This document shows, one piece after another, positions 49,101 to 63,003 of a stretch of 64,000 nt of DNA. The notes beneath the pieces were generated by a model. The model did no database searches, was not told the DNA's origin, and was given only the letters and a program-made list of their open reading frames with translations. Location of the stretch: positions 1,674,001 to 1,738,000 of the forward strand of contig JAJHTX010000006.1 in assembly GCA_032164295.1 (NCBI GenBank). Reading direction: 5' to 3'. The stretch is from Inonotus obliquus (lineage: Eukaryota > Basidiomycota > Agaricomycetes > Hymenochaetales > Hymenochaetaceae). Positions within the stretch are counted from its first letter, which is position 1. The number at the start of each line of letters is the position of its first letter. The translations under genes and the position numbers were made by a program.

Positions 49101-52100
49101 AACGCAAGACGCTGTAAAATGGAAGGTGGCACTCCCTATTTTGAAGGGCGCTTTGTCCCCTTTCTCCTGTGTCAGGAAGCGCGACCTCCTCTCTACTATA
49201 TAAGGTTATGTTTTCCCACTTCGTCACTAAACATACTTGACTGTTTATTGAAGAAGAGTTCTTCCACTCCTTCGCTGTATTCCTCCACAAGAACCCAAGC
49301 ACCATTATTTACGGTAATCACGATGCACTGAAGTCTAAAGTCGATTACGGTTGCTGAACAAGTTGGTGTCCAATGGCTAACTTGAATGCCGAAAGAAATT
49401 TCCACTGCGAACTGTGTCTTGCGTCAACTACTCTCGTTCACATTCTAGAAGGAACAATTGGCCGTGCCGTGATGAACTACACTGCATCCGCTATGTCCGG
49501 TGAGAAAAAGAAATAAACGAAGGTGGTAACGCCGGCGCTGATAACGTGGTACAATGGCAATAACGGACCTTCCGTTGAACGAGTAATGAGAAATAAAGTA
49601 AGAACGGACCACCATGGTCGGAGCTGATTAGTATTTGCATTCCGAATCGGACTGAGAGTAGTAAGATGATCTTAAAATCATCCAAGGTGCAGTTGATGGC
49701 CGCAGATGGGTTGGATGAGACTATCACAACATCCGACTGTCGTGTGTCCTCATTGATTTTGTCCGCTTCTTACTCGGCTTCTACGCAACCCGCATCCAAT
49801 GTCTGTGGGAATGTGTATCCGCGACAATGCGTTCGGAAGGACCCCTTCTTCGTCTTCGTTCATCCTCGTGTTTCGAAATAGGATACGAGACTCCGGGCGC
49901 CGCTTCAGCATTCAAAGACGGGGCCGAATGCAGAGATGTTGAGATATTAGTCGTATTGAAGTATGAGCCGGGGAAGTAAGAGATAGACAACGTTGGTGAG
50001 TTCCTGAGAAATACCCTTCGCACTATAGAGATTGCGCCGCAACCCGCAGCAAAGACGGATGATCTTCGTCGACCTCCAATCGATGTTACACTTAATTTCC
50101 AAAGTTGCATTTACTGGTGGCTAATGGACCTCCACAAAGGTACATATTTTCGCACTGGGCATTTCGGAGCAGCCTATCCCCGCCCCTCCCGCCCCGCTCG
50201 GGGATATACAGAGTTCACCAGTGTCTAATACAGTTCCTCTCCGGACACCTGAACCTAGTGATACGCATTAGGAAGTGGAAAGACCGCCTACGCGATTTTG
50301 GAATTGGGGGCATAAAAGTCCAAAATCAGAATCTTACACTCCTCAGTAAAATAAACGTCGTGAGTATGAGTAACAACCATTCATAGAAACATCGAAAAAA
50401 TGAAGCGCATACGTTATTGTTCTTGGTAAAGAGGGCGCGATGATGCGATCGCGCAGGATGCAGTTAGAGCAAAAGGCAATCCACATGGCTCTGAGGTAAA
50501 AGAAAAAATAGTAATCCCCACTTTACGACATTCACGAAGCCGACAAGAACTTCAACTTCATCCGTTGCTTACCTCTAAATTCGCGCAGGTGCGCGAACGC
50601 CAAATGCAGCTCAACGGTCTAATGCGTCGGCCTGTCGGCGGAAAATACTCAACCGTCTGGTCCAAGGGGAAGCTCGAGTCTATGGACCATGGCACCGTTT
50701 GGCCAACGTCCAGACTTTCAATGCCGATCGTAAGGCACCACAAGATGAGGGTTCACGTACACCATTGGATACTGATAACGGTCTTGGGGCGGCAATGGAG
50801 TGTGATGAGAGCAGCGTTATCATCATTGAACTGAAAGTAATCATGGTGGAAAGCAGACAAATCCAAATGGTCTATTCCGGGAGACTAGTACCAGAGTTAT
50901 TAACAAGGCTGAATGTGAACGAAGTTGCAGGAGCGATATTCCGCTTCGCATTTGATCCTCAGTCTTTCCATTATGGAAAGAGGAGGAACCTGCTATGCAA
51001 AGGAGCACATGCACGCCAGGCACACCATCCAGGCAGTGCATCTCAGCGGATGGCCAAGTTAGCTGGAACGAACGAAGAACTGGTACGAAGAACAACTTCG
51101 TAATCTGAACTTTAACAACCTGAGAAAGACGGACCTGGACCACATGAAAAATAAAGCGCGGCGGCGAACATTCGTCGCTCGTATTAAATTCAAGACGGTC
51201 AGAGTGTTTCATAGGGAGAACCAAATCCATCCAGGCACCACAAAGCTGCAGTGGTGGTTAAGCCCCGGCATAAGCATTAAGAATAGTTCAGGGAAATTCT
51301 GAAAGGAAAGAAAACACGGCTTAGCGATGAAAGGGAAGATGCCGACAAGAAGTTGGTTCGGCGAGAACAGCATTTCATACGCTCGTTTGTGATAAGCCTG
51401 TCGGGGACCTCACGGATCACGATCTTCAATGAAAGGGGTGCTCTCACCATACACTGAGCTTCGTAAGAATATAATGGTAGATCCAGAGGCAAAACTCTGT
51501 CGAACGGACCTTAATAATGATGGAAGCCTTAATCAGCCACAGAACGACCTGACTAACGGGATCTCAATGGATGGGAGCAACAGCACTGGTGGTGGCACGT
51601 TCCTAATGATTTCTTCGAAGCAAAAAAATACGTTCTTCAAGTAAACGCCCTGACAAGCCGATACAAACTCAATTCTCGGCACCATCATGATCTAAAAAAA
51701 TTGTGTAGCAAGGGAAGCAACTTGTTTAGAGAAGATGTTGTGGTACGGTAAGGAACGAAGAACACGTTTACCGAGAAGTTGGGTTAATGCAGTGGCTGAG
51801 GTTTAATCCATTCAGCCACCTTTACTCCGCGGCGCATGACGCGAAGGGAAGTATCTGACGTCTAAAAGGCCCTTTGGCATACGTAAAATCGCTGATACTT
51901 CAGGAGCCTGTCGGGACGTCTAACTGAGACGGTTGGTGGTATTCATGCATATCAGGAGGCTTTAGTAACGTGCACATCGCACTCACTTCTGTAGTGTACG
52001 CCGCCATTCAGCGCCATGCGACGGAACACCCTTGTTCCCATAAACCCAGTGACTATTCTGCCTTGGGAGGAAAGCGAAGCGCACTCAATGAAAGCACTCA

Positions 52101-53150
52101 ATGCAAGCGAACCTTGGAGCCACCCTCGTGACCTATTGAACCAATTGATGCTCAGAAACGTACTGTACTACCGCCGAATCAGGAGCAAGACTGGCAAAAC
52201 GATTCATTGAACACAAGGTTCTTTAGGTTCATTCGTTGTGTGAGGACTTGGGTGAATGCTATTACTATAATCAGTGATAGACAGGCGCAATGATCTTATA
52301 GTTCTCAACGTACATGTAGCTTACACTGGCACGAGTACTATGCCACCTATCGAAATAATTGAGGATTGAGACCGAGCGCTTTAGCTCGAAACGTACCTAC
52401 AAATATGCACGTCTAGAAAAGCGATAATGCACGGATGAAGGATTGCTGTAAAAAGTCAGCCGTCGTGTCAGTGACTACCTATCGTCGCGCTTGTTCATAC
52501 TTCACGGTTTGCTCAGACCACCAAATTGCAAGCGTTCCTTTCGATGAACCAACATGCTAGTCGCTCGCCTCTAGCCACTTGAAATCTGCGTCTTGTGGGA
52601 TGCTCTGCCTGAATACTGCCTAGACCACTTTTCAAATTGAAAACGAGAATGGCAAGGTTGATCCATCGACGCCATCCAATTCGCCATCGTGCGAGACTAA
52701 GTTCATTCACCCCTTTTCCGTGCACTAGAATCGCAAGAGCTTCTGGAATCGAGGGTATCATGATGATTGTATGTATCCAGCGAATTGTCTACAAAAACAC
52801 AAAGTCCCGGGGCCAAAGCGTCACAGCAATGTGTGCCAAAGAACAAGGTAGAAACGCATCTTCGATCGCGGGTCCAGCCCTCGTAAATACGTCAAACATA
52901 AGTGTCCTTGCCCACGTCAATGGCAGGTGATGGAATAGCTAGAGAATACGCGAGAAAGAGATGATCAGGAAAGAGCTAGAAAAGGTATTCTGATGGTCAG
53001 CACCAGGACAAACGATCGAAAATCTCTCACACCCATGCCTTGTGACAGCTTGCAGAGCGGAATCCAGTCTGAAATAGAGAGAATAGGCGCCTAGTTGCTG
53101 TACTTGCTACCATTGAAAGACAAATCATATCGATACCCTCGGTGCACATG
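46196..53150. other. Gene-poor stretch of 7 kb
   Basis: No recognisable gene, RNA or transposon was found on either strand. Frames are short and of random character. The + strand is pyrimidine-rich to about 48.9 kb and purine-rich from about 50.3 to 52.2 kb, so strand composition flips inside. This could hold non-coding transcripts or long-decayed mobile DNA. Confidence 0.5.
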
Positions 53151-54824
53151 CTACCGGAAAAGACACCGCAACCAAATCCTGAATCGTTCCCACCAATTTC
53201 CCCGCCATGTACCAGTCCTATGTCGAGTCCCGACTCGAAGTATACCCGTACCGATGCGTAGATCTTCCAGCTCGTCCAGAACATGGGAAGCAGCTTCTTC
53301 AAGATCCGATTGGCGACGTATAGTGCTTGCCATCGCACCCGAAAAGCGCGGAAGAGTACGGTGTGTAAGGAAAGAAGGAAAAACAGACAACAGAGAAATA
53401 AGCTCCGGGTTGGACAAGTCTGGCATTGTCCAGATCCTCAGCTGAGCATGCCTATCGAGGGCCTCTGAAGTCAATGATGGTGCGTATCGATGTTCCCCAC
53501 CGGCAGTCCGCATGAGCAATGCGTCAATCTCGGCACCTGTCGGTGGTGAAGGGACCCCAATAGAAACGTCCCCCGAACTCTTCGGCTCTTGAAAAGGCCC
53601 TATGCTTCGAGGAGACGTCAAAGCAGCAGTGTTGGAATCAAGGAAGGGGTCAGATGGCGCACGAGAACGAGTCAAATGAGGTTGTCGCGCGGGTCTGACC
53701 GGTTTCTTCTGGGAATCCGTCGGCGCGAGAAGCAAAGAGCTTAAAGGCTCCGACTGCGACCTTGAGTGCTGCTGAGATGCGATTGTGTCATCCGACAGTC
53801 GAACAGAGGAATCCCGAGAAGTTAATCTCTCCTCGAATCCTAATACCTATATGAACACGAGCAATTCAGTATTGCAAAAATTTCCGGCAACAGCATCTCA
53901 CTGACTCCCTTGAGAACGTCGATGGCTTCTAACATGAATTCTTTTCCGCTTCAGTAAACATCGCGTTAGCTTTCTATTCGTCAGTCGGCAGTTTCGCTCT
54001 ATAACATACGCAGATTCCATAAACACAGCGTCGTCAAACTCCCATTCGATGAGTCTAGAACCAGCTCCACCCAGGTTCTCTGGTACAACCTGAAGTCTCA
54101 TGGTAGCCCATAAGCTCTCGAAAAAGGGTTTCGTTCCTGGGATTGCGGGGCTACACCAAGTCTTGACAAATCGTTCAAAATGCTCCCACCTCTCGCGTCT
54201 TGCGGGGGAACTATTCGGGCGCGCTCGAGAATGTGGTGCCAATGACCCGCCGGGTGCAGTAGAACTCAGATGTGCTTGAAACTCAGCCTTACGTCGAACA
54301 GCAAGGTACGTATGGTAGGAAGCTCGTATATGAGCCTGTATTCGGGCGTAATTTGCTCGAAGTGATTGGGGAAGTCCTGACAGTGTTTGGGTCATCTGAC
54401 GTCCAGCTTCTTCGTCTTGATCATAGTACCTAACCCAGGATGGGACATGAGGGGATTAGGGCACATATGTAGACAATACTGTCACATACCATGCTCGGCA
54501 CCCAAGAGCAAACTTTTCCAGTTCATCATCAATACTTCTTCCGGGAGAAGGTGATAGCCGGGCCCGGGGCGACCGAGAAGGTGGAGAAAGAGCACGGGAG
54601 GGTCTATTCGCAGGATGAGTGCCGAGTCTGCTTTGAGGGCGTGAACTAGTTGGTGAATTCAAGAGAATATCTTCTTGTTGGTCGCGATCGGAAGATGGGG
54701 AGCATACAGAGGATGCTGAAGGTAAATCGTAAAGAAACTGACTCTCGATATTAATTGCTGATGATCTATGTGTCTTGGATAGACGCAGCGGAGGTGGTGG
54801 AGGACGAGGACGAGTGGGAGCCAT
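53151..54824 (-). CDS. Unknown 497-aa protein
   Basis: Four exons are inferred: 54824-54490, 54429-54010, 53948-53906 and 53846-53151, total 1494 nt; introns are 59-61 bp. I do not recognise the family. The start is MAPTRPRPPPPPLRLSKTHR. Residues 1-105 are Pro/Ser/Arg-rich and disordered, then comes an ordered helical region: DDELEKFALGCRAWYYDQDEEAGRQM, LRANYARIQAHIRASYHTYL, ERFVKTWCSPAIPGTKPFFESLW and KEFMLEAIDVLKGVLGFEERL. A second disordered part follows. The end is an amphipathic, Trp/Arg-rich segment, WWERFRIWLRCLFR, that could touch a membrane. It is isolated between two gene-poor stretches. Confidence 0.72.
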
Positions 54825-57490
54825 GAGGGTGGCACAAAGAAAGTATCTTATGCAATGAACGACACCTTAAAGTCTAAAGGAGGGACCGCAGCATGACAGG
54901 GGCGATATACGACATGGGCGTCGATAGCAAACGGGCGCGACCACGTACCTGCAGACCGTTTACCTCTTGGCAACACAATCAAGCTACCTTGCCGCGCCGT
55001 TGGCCACGTGCCTTCAAATATACGGTATCACGGGACTGAGTTGGGCTGAGAGCACGCACTGAGAACACGATTTCGACCTTGTGAACTTGGCCCATCACGT
55101 TTAAGTTGGCTCTTGAGGCGACCCCGATATAATCAGTAAAGGAGATTGGATCTTAGCTATGCTATTGCTAATGACTTCGAGCTCTACGCTCTTGGCGCCT
55201 TGTTCTTGGTGGCCAACAACCGTGGCCCTCGAGCCGAACTGGGTCGGGGACCCAGGCGTAAGTTGTATGGATTGAAAGGTAATTGTCGTCACTGAATTCA
55301 TTGTTCCATGCAGAGGAGGTCAACAAGGTACAACGCGAAGTTCGTCAACTATCCACCAGTCTGCTTATGGTTTGCGTTATCTCGCTCGATAAACTGGGAA
55401 TAGCTGGACGCCACGGTACGTACATATTCTCCATGTCAGAGCATCCCCAACACATTTCCCTATTCGATGATAATGGCGCGTAACCTTGTTATGGAAGAAA
55501 GCGATGAGAAAGGTCGCTTCGCTATCGAGGACGGCTGGTCTATATTTATTGTCGTATGCTTCGTTAACTTAACATCCTCGAACGCATGGCTCACTTTTGG
55601 TTGATACAGAGCATGCTACCTGATCCTTCTCCCGTTTTGATGCAAGACCAATACAATTGTTATCGTCTTTTTCCCTGCAGGCAAGTTGAACTCTTTTAAG
55701 GTCAAGCATACTCTCATGGATGGAGAGCTGTAATCGCGATGCACGCTGATCTCTTATCATTCAGGAAAGTGCTTCCTCCCTACCCACGTCAATATCCAGG
55801 AACGAGATAGGGATGTGACATTGCCGGCTAACCGAAGAGCCTACTTGTCAACCTGCATTCAGAGTCCAATCAAACGATGTTTGTACTTCGAGGGGTTACC
55901 CAAGAAAGCGGCTCGCCATTCTGATCGTTGACGATCATTGCCCGCCCATACAATTTCGGCCTTAGCAGAGGACCTCCACTTCTGCCCGTCCAGTTTTGCA
56001 CGAAACCTCCTTCGGGATCATGACCGACATCTTACTCGCTTTGTATCACTCCAAATCCACGACGGCGATATGGACGGCGATATGGATTCGCATGAGAACA
56101 ATTCCTCCTGGCGAACGACTGTGTTGTTATCATCTGATTGATTACTTGTTTCATCTACAACGACTGCGTGGTACATCGCGGTCGCGATAACTATCTTCAC
56201 GGCTGCAAAAGCAAAGTGTCCTATCAACATGTCAACATTGATATGTCAGATATTGCGCAACCACGAGCGAGTCTTTGCTTTCCCGTGTTGCCCGAGTTCG
56301 ACATTGGGGTAGGTGATAACAGTGGGTGCGTCTACTCCACATTTAGTATCCACAGAGTTTGAGCATGCGTTGAAGCAGCTCGGAGATGCTCACGCTGAGC
56401 TTTAACTGCTTCGAGATGCGTTAGACACATGCAGTATATGCGGGTCGGTGCAATTTTGGATTCCGCACAACATCTATGCGTTCTCAAGCCGTACGGGAGC
56501 ACATGCCTAGACGCTATCTCGTCTTCCAGTTGAGTGCGTATTGTTTGGGCCTGCTCAGCTGACGTTCAGTTCCTTCGGTTCCTCAAGATTCTCCATGATA
56601 AATTCAATATCTATTATCACTGATGGGATTCTGGGATTCCTCATCCTCATTGCCATCACGCTTACTTATCTTCCGGCGTAAATGAACGTCTTTTCATTTC
56701 ATTTTATTCGTGCTAAGCTATTTCGTGCCTGGGTTTCCAGGGAAATGCATAGCTCCGTCGTTCATTATTTAAGGTTTGCCATCCTGCACTTCCACTTCCT
56801 AACGGCTCCGTCTTCTATGTCCACAAGAATTTTGGTATCGCTGGGCGAAAGCCACCATCCGTAAGGATGCTCTTGATCACTGAGCGAGTCAAATTACCCT
56901 GGTACTAAATTCTTATCATTCTAGATCATTCTCCTCGCTTTTGACCAACGAGCAAAGAGAGGTATTACAGATATCAAGTGGAGTTATCTGTTTCAATACT
57001 GACTTCATATAAGATCCGGTTACTCACAATTGAATGAACCCTTGCGGCACCATCAAACGGTTATACGGTGACAGTTTCCTTTGAAACTCAACGACAGATT
57101 CTTGACATGCATCTTCGGGGTTTTTTCATTTTCTCTTCTTAAAACTTCAAATAAACAAAATCAAGTGTACTTAGTCCCCCACCCATTGAGTTGGAAGAAA
57201 GAGGGAAGAGTGGAAGGAATCTTCCTGAAGCGCCTTATGTCCGCACGCCTCGGACTTGCTAATTATTTTTCGATTGAATTGTTCTGATGGTGTTGATGTG
57301 GGACGTGAGATGTGAGGTGTGAGGTGTCGGCCGCTGCTGCATGGTAAAGGTGAGGCCCCTGAAATAAAGTTTCGGTCCTCAATTCCCAATACTCAATTGC
57401 TGAAGTTGAGTGATCTACGTTTCTTTATTCTATGCTACGCGGTAGCCAATTCATGGGGTCTAGGAAGTTAGAAGCAAGGTATTGTGTCGC

Positions 57491-57521
57491 TACGTACGTA
57501 CGTACGCACGCACGCACGCAC
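57491..57521. repeat. TACG/CACG tetranucleotide microsatellite
   Basis: About four TACG units pass into about four CACG units, so it is one tetranucleotide tract whose second half has a T-to-C change. Confidence 0.9.
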
Positions 57522-60076
57522 AAAGGGCTTTGATCAGTGATGAAGAGCATTACTCGAAGCGAAGACGAAGGAAAAAAACGCATAAAATAAACAACATCAT
57601 TGATCGCAACAGTCTACCCTTGACTCACCAGATGGATTTCAACATAACATCAACGCCGACGGGTGCCCGTCTACTTCTCCAGAGATAAATTACATGGATA
57701 ACCGAGCGTTCGACATGAATTAGATATAGATACAACCAGGGTCCTTGATCCTTCATTCGTTTCAGCTTTTTTTTCTGTGATTGGACTGAGTACTCTCCGG
57801 CCAGTGATACCCGTTTACGTACATCCCGCACATCATGGATGATATGTTTGATACTGTTCGACAGACAGACGGACCGTCAGATTGCACCGCCCTCCCCTCA
57901 GACTTTTCTCAAAAGAAAAAATATTCGGAAACGGGAAACGGAAACAAAGTGCGCACCTTCCTAATGGGTCTAAGTCTCTATAAATAGGTTGGTCATCATC
58001 ATGATCATAAGCGGATCCGCAGTTGCTATTTACACTTGTTGGTCCTTGGGTGGGACAGCCGCATCGCGCGAATATGCGTGATCTACCTCTGGTGAATCCT
58101 TCCTTCCATATGCTCTGGTATGCCGTCACGGTATGGCTGTTTGATTCGTTCGATTAGAGTCCTGCGCAGCGTATAGCGTATTAACTCGACATGAGGAGTG
58201 AAACCTGGTAAATCAATCCATCCAAAGCAAAGCAAAGCTACATATTTTATTTTAATGATTTTGATCAACAGAAAGGACATCAGACATCAGACTTGTGGCG
58301 CTAATACACGTATACACATACTCAGTGTTCACGGGAGCAAACCGCATCATTCTCGCGTATCCGCGTTCAGTTGTCTAACGTTTTTAGGAGTGCATTGACA
58401 GTAACTTTTTATACGAAGAGATCTCCGAGTTATAATTACGACTTACAACTCAAGGCTTACGACAATAGTCCATCTGGGCGAGCAGATCAGTCTCCCTAAC
58501 TAAAACCAAGCCCGTTCGTCTCTCGCTTGAAAGTTCTATAGCTTCTTTTTGACCTGACCGCTCACCACGGCATAACGAAGCGCAGATTACGCTCAAAATC
58601 GGTATTTGACCATACTCTATGCTCGATGTAACATAATCGGAGAACATCGCGCTCGCCGCCGCCGCCGGGGATCTGGAGAAGCGAGAAGGTAGAAGGTAGA
58701 CGATAGAAAGAATACATTTCGAATTTCAAATAAAAAAGCAATTCGTAATTCGTTTAAATGCAAGACAAGAATGATCAACAACTTGAAATCCGCTTCAACA
58801 TTCTGACCGACTGACCGATCGACCGCTAGTAGGACCGGCCATCAGTCATCAAGTCAATCCGGACGTTCATCTTTACATCTTACAAACTATTTTCAACTGA
58901 TTTACTAAATAACCAAATGACTAAATTTCTGCATGCGCACTGGCATGCTTGACGGTGCCTGAGCTGAGGCAAGGAGAGCCGCGATTACGCTTCCGGTTAC
59001 AGTTACGATAACGGTTACAGTCATTGACATACATAGTGGTCTCAGATTCGCATTCCCGTCCCCAAATATCAGTATTTCATTTCCGAGCGTCACCGAAGTT
59101 GACTTGCATTTTTCTCGAAAAGGATTAAAATAGAGAAGGAGAAAGAGATCTGAGAAAGAAACACCAGTACTGGGCGACAAGAAACGAAACGGCCCGAAAT
59201 GCAATGTGGACGAATAAGAAGTGAGAAGAAAAGACCAAAGACGACGCTAATGTGTCCCAGTCATTTGTGTGGAAAGTACGCATACGAAGTTCACAGGTAT
59301 GCTACGCTACATAATATCGACCATAGTAATAGTCGCTGTGGTGAGTGTCTCCAAGTTTTTCCTCTGGTTCCACTGGAAAGTCTGTTATTGGGTAGTAATT
59401 CTCAAGTAAGTACCCAAGTACCCAAGTTCGTCCTTGACTCCCTCAAATCTTATGCCTTTTCGATAAAACACCATCTATAATTAAGAATTCGTGGACGGAC
59501 GGAGTCCTCTGCCACAATACTACATCGCCGCATTGCCACAATGCCACAAAGCCGCACCACAATATTGCGTCACGCCTATGCATATGCTGGGAAACTCCAA
59601 TCGCAAGTGTATCCACTATCCATGTTTGGTCTCATACTCGTTTACTAAAATACCTACCCCACCCCATCCCCATCGTCCCTAGTAGGCCTATCCGAGTCTA
59701 TTTCAAGATCGCTATCAACGCTCACTTCACCAATTAGTGTGTAACTTGATTTCTGTGAGAGTTCGCTCGCGTTTAAGGATTCAAGGACTCAAGGACTCCG
59801 AATCAAGGTCGTGTGCCCCCTTCCTTCTTTTACGTTCGTCAATCACCATCAACATATCCACTCGGACTCGGATAAATCGGGTTGGTTAGAAACATCCTAG
59901 GCCTCATTTCCCATTTGCCCATTTGTCCATTCGCCTGGCACCCATTTACCCAAACCATTCGCCCATTGTGGCGTAGGCATTCAGTTGTTGAAACAAGATA
60001 GATAGAAGGTTCAAGAGGAATAACTAAAACTAAGTATAACTATAACTATAACCATTGAACTATAATGATTATTTGT

Positions 60077-60172
60077 CATTCAGTATTCAGTATCCGGTAT
60101 TCAGTATTCAATATTCATGAATTTAGTATTCAGAGTTCAGAATTCGGTATTCAGTCAAGATCAGAATTCGGA
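60077..60172. repeat. Degenerate ATTCAGT tandem array
   Basis: The words ATTCAGT, GTATTCAG and AATTCGG recur with a period of about 8-9 bases over roughly 95 bp. Confidence 0.75.
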
Positions 60173-60509
60173 ATACGGAGGCTTTTTAACCTTTGCTTTT
60201 TGGGGTGCTCGGTTTTCATACGCATATATATGGGTGAGAGAATTGAAGTCGGGGGCTTGGCAAGGAGGCACGAATGAGAGATGAGAGATGAGAAGTCATG
60301 GTATACGGTGGGAAAAAATTGAGGGAATGAGAATCCCAAATTACTTGTAAGAGAATGTTCGGTCATTGCTCGTCCCTAATCCCTAATCTGATTCCGATTC
60401 TTACTATGATGCAAGATGCAAGATGCAAGATCTATGATCCATGATCTCTGGTTCCTGAAAAGGTTCGTTCCCAATTTATATAGATAATCATATAGATAGA
60501 CAGATGGGG

Positions 60510-60543
60510 AGAGAGAGACGGGAGAAAGAGAGAGAGAGAGAGG
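60510..60543. repeat. Purine (GA)n tract
   Basis: Nearly pure GA repeats interrupted by ACGGGA. Confidence 0.85.
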
Positions 60544-62729
60544 AAAGCCGGGACGGCATCGCGGAAAAAAGAATCGGAATCGGACTCTATCACGCTCTTT
60601 ATTGCGCCCAACCAATTCTATGGACCTTGTCTACCAATAGGAGCCAAAAACCCATCACACGCAACACATTTCCTCCCTCTTCCCCCTTCCCTCTTACCCT
60701 CTTCACCCTTACCCTCTTCGCGAGAAGAGCTTCTTTGGACCTAAACTGTGATCGTCCTACCAGACTGTTCTCTCCATCCCTGTTCTTCACTATTCTTCAT
60801 GAAGTGATCCGAAAGAATGGGAAATAATGTAGGCCGTGGGTGCCGTACTCGGTATAACGGTTGGTAAAGACTCCCCCGGGTAACCGAGTCCACGGGTGCG
60901 GAGTGACATTTTTCCGGTAGCGATATGTCTTTTGTCGAAAAAAGTCAAGTGGCATACACTGCTTTGAATGACTTCCGTTTCATATCGTTTGTATTCGTAT
61001 CGTATCGCATCGTATCGTTTTCGTTTACTTCACTTCATTGAATGATTGCATGAGTATTACGGGAGAAGCTGAGAAGCAAAGGAATAGTAAGGGATAGGGA
61101 TTGGACAGAGATTGCTAGCACCATTCCCTTCTTTCAGATTCAAGTAGACTAGAGCATGCGGTCAGAGAGGTAAAAACTGACCTGCGTGCGACAACTTCAA
61201 GATTAGTTCGTGAAAAGGAACGATGATAACATCTTACAGCTTAACTCTACCTGAATCCCGAATCCTGAATCCTGAATAAGCTGGTTTTGAATGACGGCAA
61301 TGACTAAAGTGTATGCAGGGCGTACCAGTCAGGTGATAATGAAAGAACGTTTCGCTTGCAATAGCAGTGAGAGTCAATGAGCAGTGTCATACGGCTCTCG
61401 ATCGCGACTTTTCACGACAAATCGCGGAAAGATGACCCAACTCTATTCCACTCCCATCCGAAAAGTCGATCCATACGGTCCACAGAGTTCTTGTTGCATC
61501 CCATAGGATAAGCTACAAGCACCTTCAGCAAACAAGAAGCTAAAGAAGGGAAGGACATCTGTAAGAGAGAGTGAAAACTGACCCAAATCAGGTAAGTGAC
61601 TTCAGATTGCATGGAGTTCGTAGAGTGTGTAAAGAAACTTGATTTTGAGAGAAGCACCGAGCGCGGCGCACGCCGAAAAGCGGGCCTTTTCTCTCTCTGT
61701 CTCTCTCGTGGTGTTTCGCTCTCCGCTCAGAATGTGAACAATGGCTTCAGATGCCCCCCCCCCACAACTGAGCCAAATCTCGATCGAGGTTGAAGCATGC
61801 GAGTTTAGTGCTCTAGATAGTTCGGATTCACTGAGATCTAGAATTAGCGACTGTGCGCGCATGCGACGAGCCCGCGGGCCTGGAGTGTCTAATACTGTTA
61901 TTGTTACTGTTGATTCCCGCGAATATTCACTCGCAGATATGGCGCAATTTCGAAAAAAAAGAGTTGGGTGGCCATGATCAATGCTTGTCACGCGAGTGCA
62001 TCGGACTTTAGATGTTTCTTCTTCTCGCAAGCAAGCACAATGAAACGTGGGTGATGGTGTTTCGAGTGTGTAGCAACGATGACCGGCGAATAGAGTGTGT
62101 GGCCGATTAGCGGTGATGATCAGGCGTGTGATGTCGGGTAGAGGGCTTGTCGGCTACGCATCAGACTGCGCTGTCTGCGGAAGACAGGCGGCGGTGGGTG
62201 GGATGTATAATTAGAGCCGGTGAGCCTACAGGACCCGGGTCCACGATCAGCTCCGAACCGACTCTGGGCCGAGTCTCAGCCGTGAACAGTCCATATGGCT
62301 CCCATACCAAAGAAGCGTGGACCCAGGCACAAAGATGCATGTCCTGACATTTGAGTTTTCTTCCCGCTTCCAAAGTCCATTGACCCGCTTGGTCAGCAAT
62401 CCCTGTCCCTGGATGGGCTCTCGACTTTTAGGTCCGAAATTCTGTCCTCGTTTTGCACCCTGGAGTGCAGACGGGCGCCTGTCATCATCGAGATTTTAAC
62501 GCAGTAGGAATAAGCGAATTAACTATCACCGAGGTCTTTCTTTCTTCGGTAGGAGGGGGACCAGAGTTGGGCCTATGGACCGTGGGGTGAAAAGAGTTTG
62601 AGGCGGAGGTGCGTTTTTAGAAGAGAGGAGGATAGACGATGGCAATCACACTCACTCTGTACCTGTAACACTTTTCGTCACGGACTCCGCGGCCCACTCT
62701 CTACTGCCTCCGTTACATCTCCTCCTCCC

Positions 62730-62736
62730 TATAAAT
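62730..62736 (+). promoter_or_regulatory. TATA box candidate (distal)
   Basis: TATAAAT lies in a CT-rich context about 270 bp before the ATG at 63004. Confidence 0.35.
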
Positions 62737-62951
62737 CTCTCAAAGAATATCATAACAACTCCTGCCGTCCTCGCCACTTCCCCTCTCCACCCGCTTACAC
62801 TTACGCACCTCTTCTACCACGCGTGTTGCCCACTTGACAACAGCATCGCCATTTGCCGACCAACGAAGCATACGTGACTCTGCCCCGCGACGGTCACACG
62901 TGTGACACAATCACACAGGGAGCGCAGACACCGCCGCCTTCTTGCCGCTCG

Positions 62952-62958
62952 TATAAAT
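62952..62958 (+). promoter_or_regulatory. TATA box candidate (proximal)
   Basis: TATAAAT lies 45 bp before the ATG at 63004 and is followed by a CT-rich stretch. It would leave a very short 5' UTR, so the distal box is the more likely of the two. Confidence 0.3.
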
Positions 62959-63003
62959 CAAGATTCAATTCTCCTTCTCCTCCACCCACCTCCCCGCCTA
63001 TTC

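Larger units (their letters stand above)
54825..63003. other. Gene-poor stretch of 8 kb with simple repeats
   Basis: No coding gene was recognised. It contains several short-period repeats (57491-57521, 60077-60172, 60510-60543) and other small word repeats: near 59890 (CCCATTTG), near 60290 (GAGATGA), near 60410 (GCAAGAT) and near 60990 (CGTATCG). The last part (62650-63003) is pyrimidine-rich and has two TATAAAT boxes, so it probably contains the promoter and 5' UTR of the gene at 63004. Confidence 0.5.

Noticed and set aside
60077..60172. CRISPR-like short repeats
   Set aside because: The units are degenerate, immediately adjacent and have no spacers; the host is a eukaryote.
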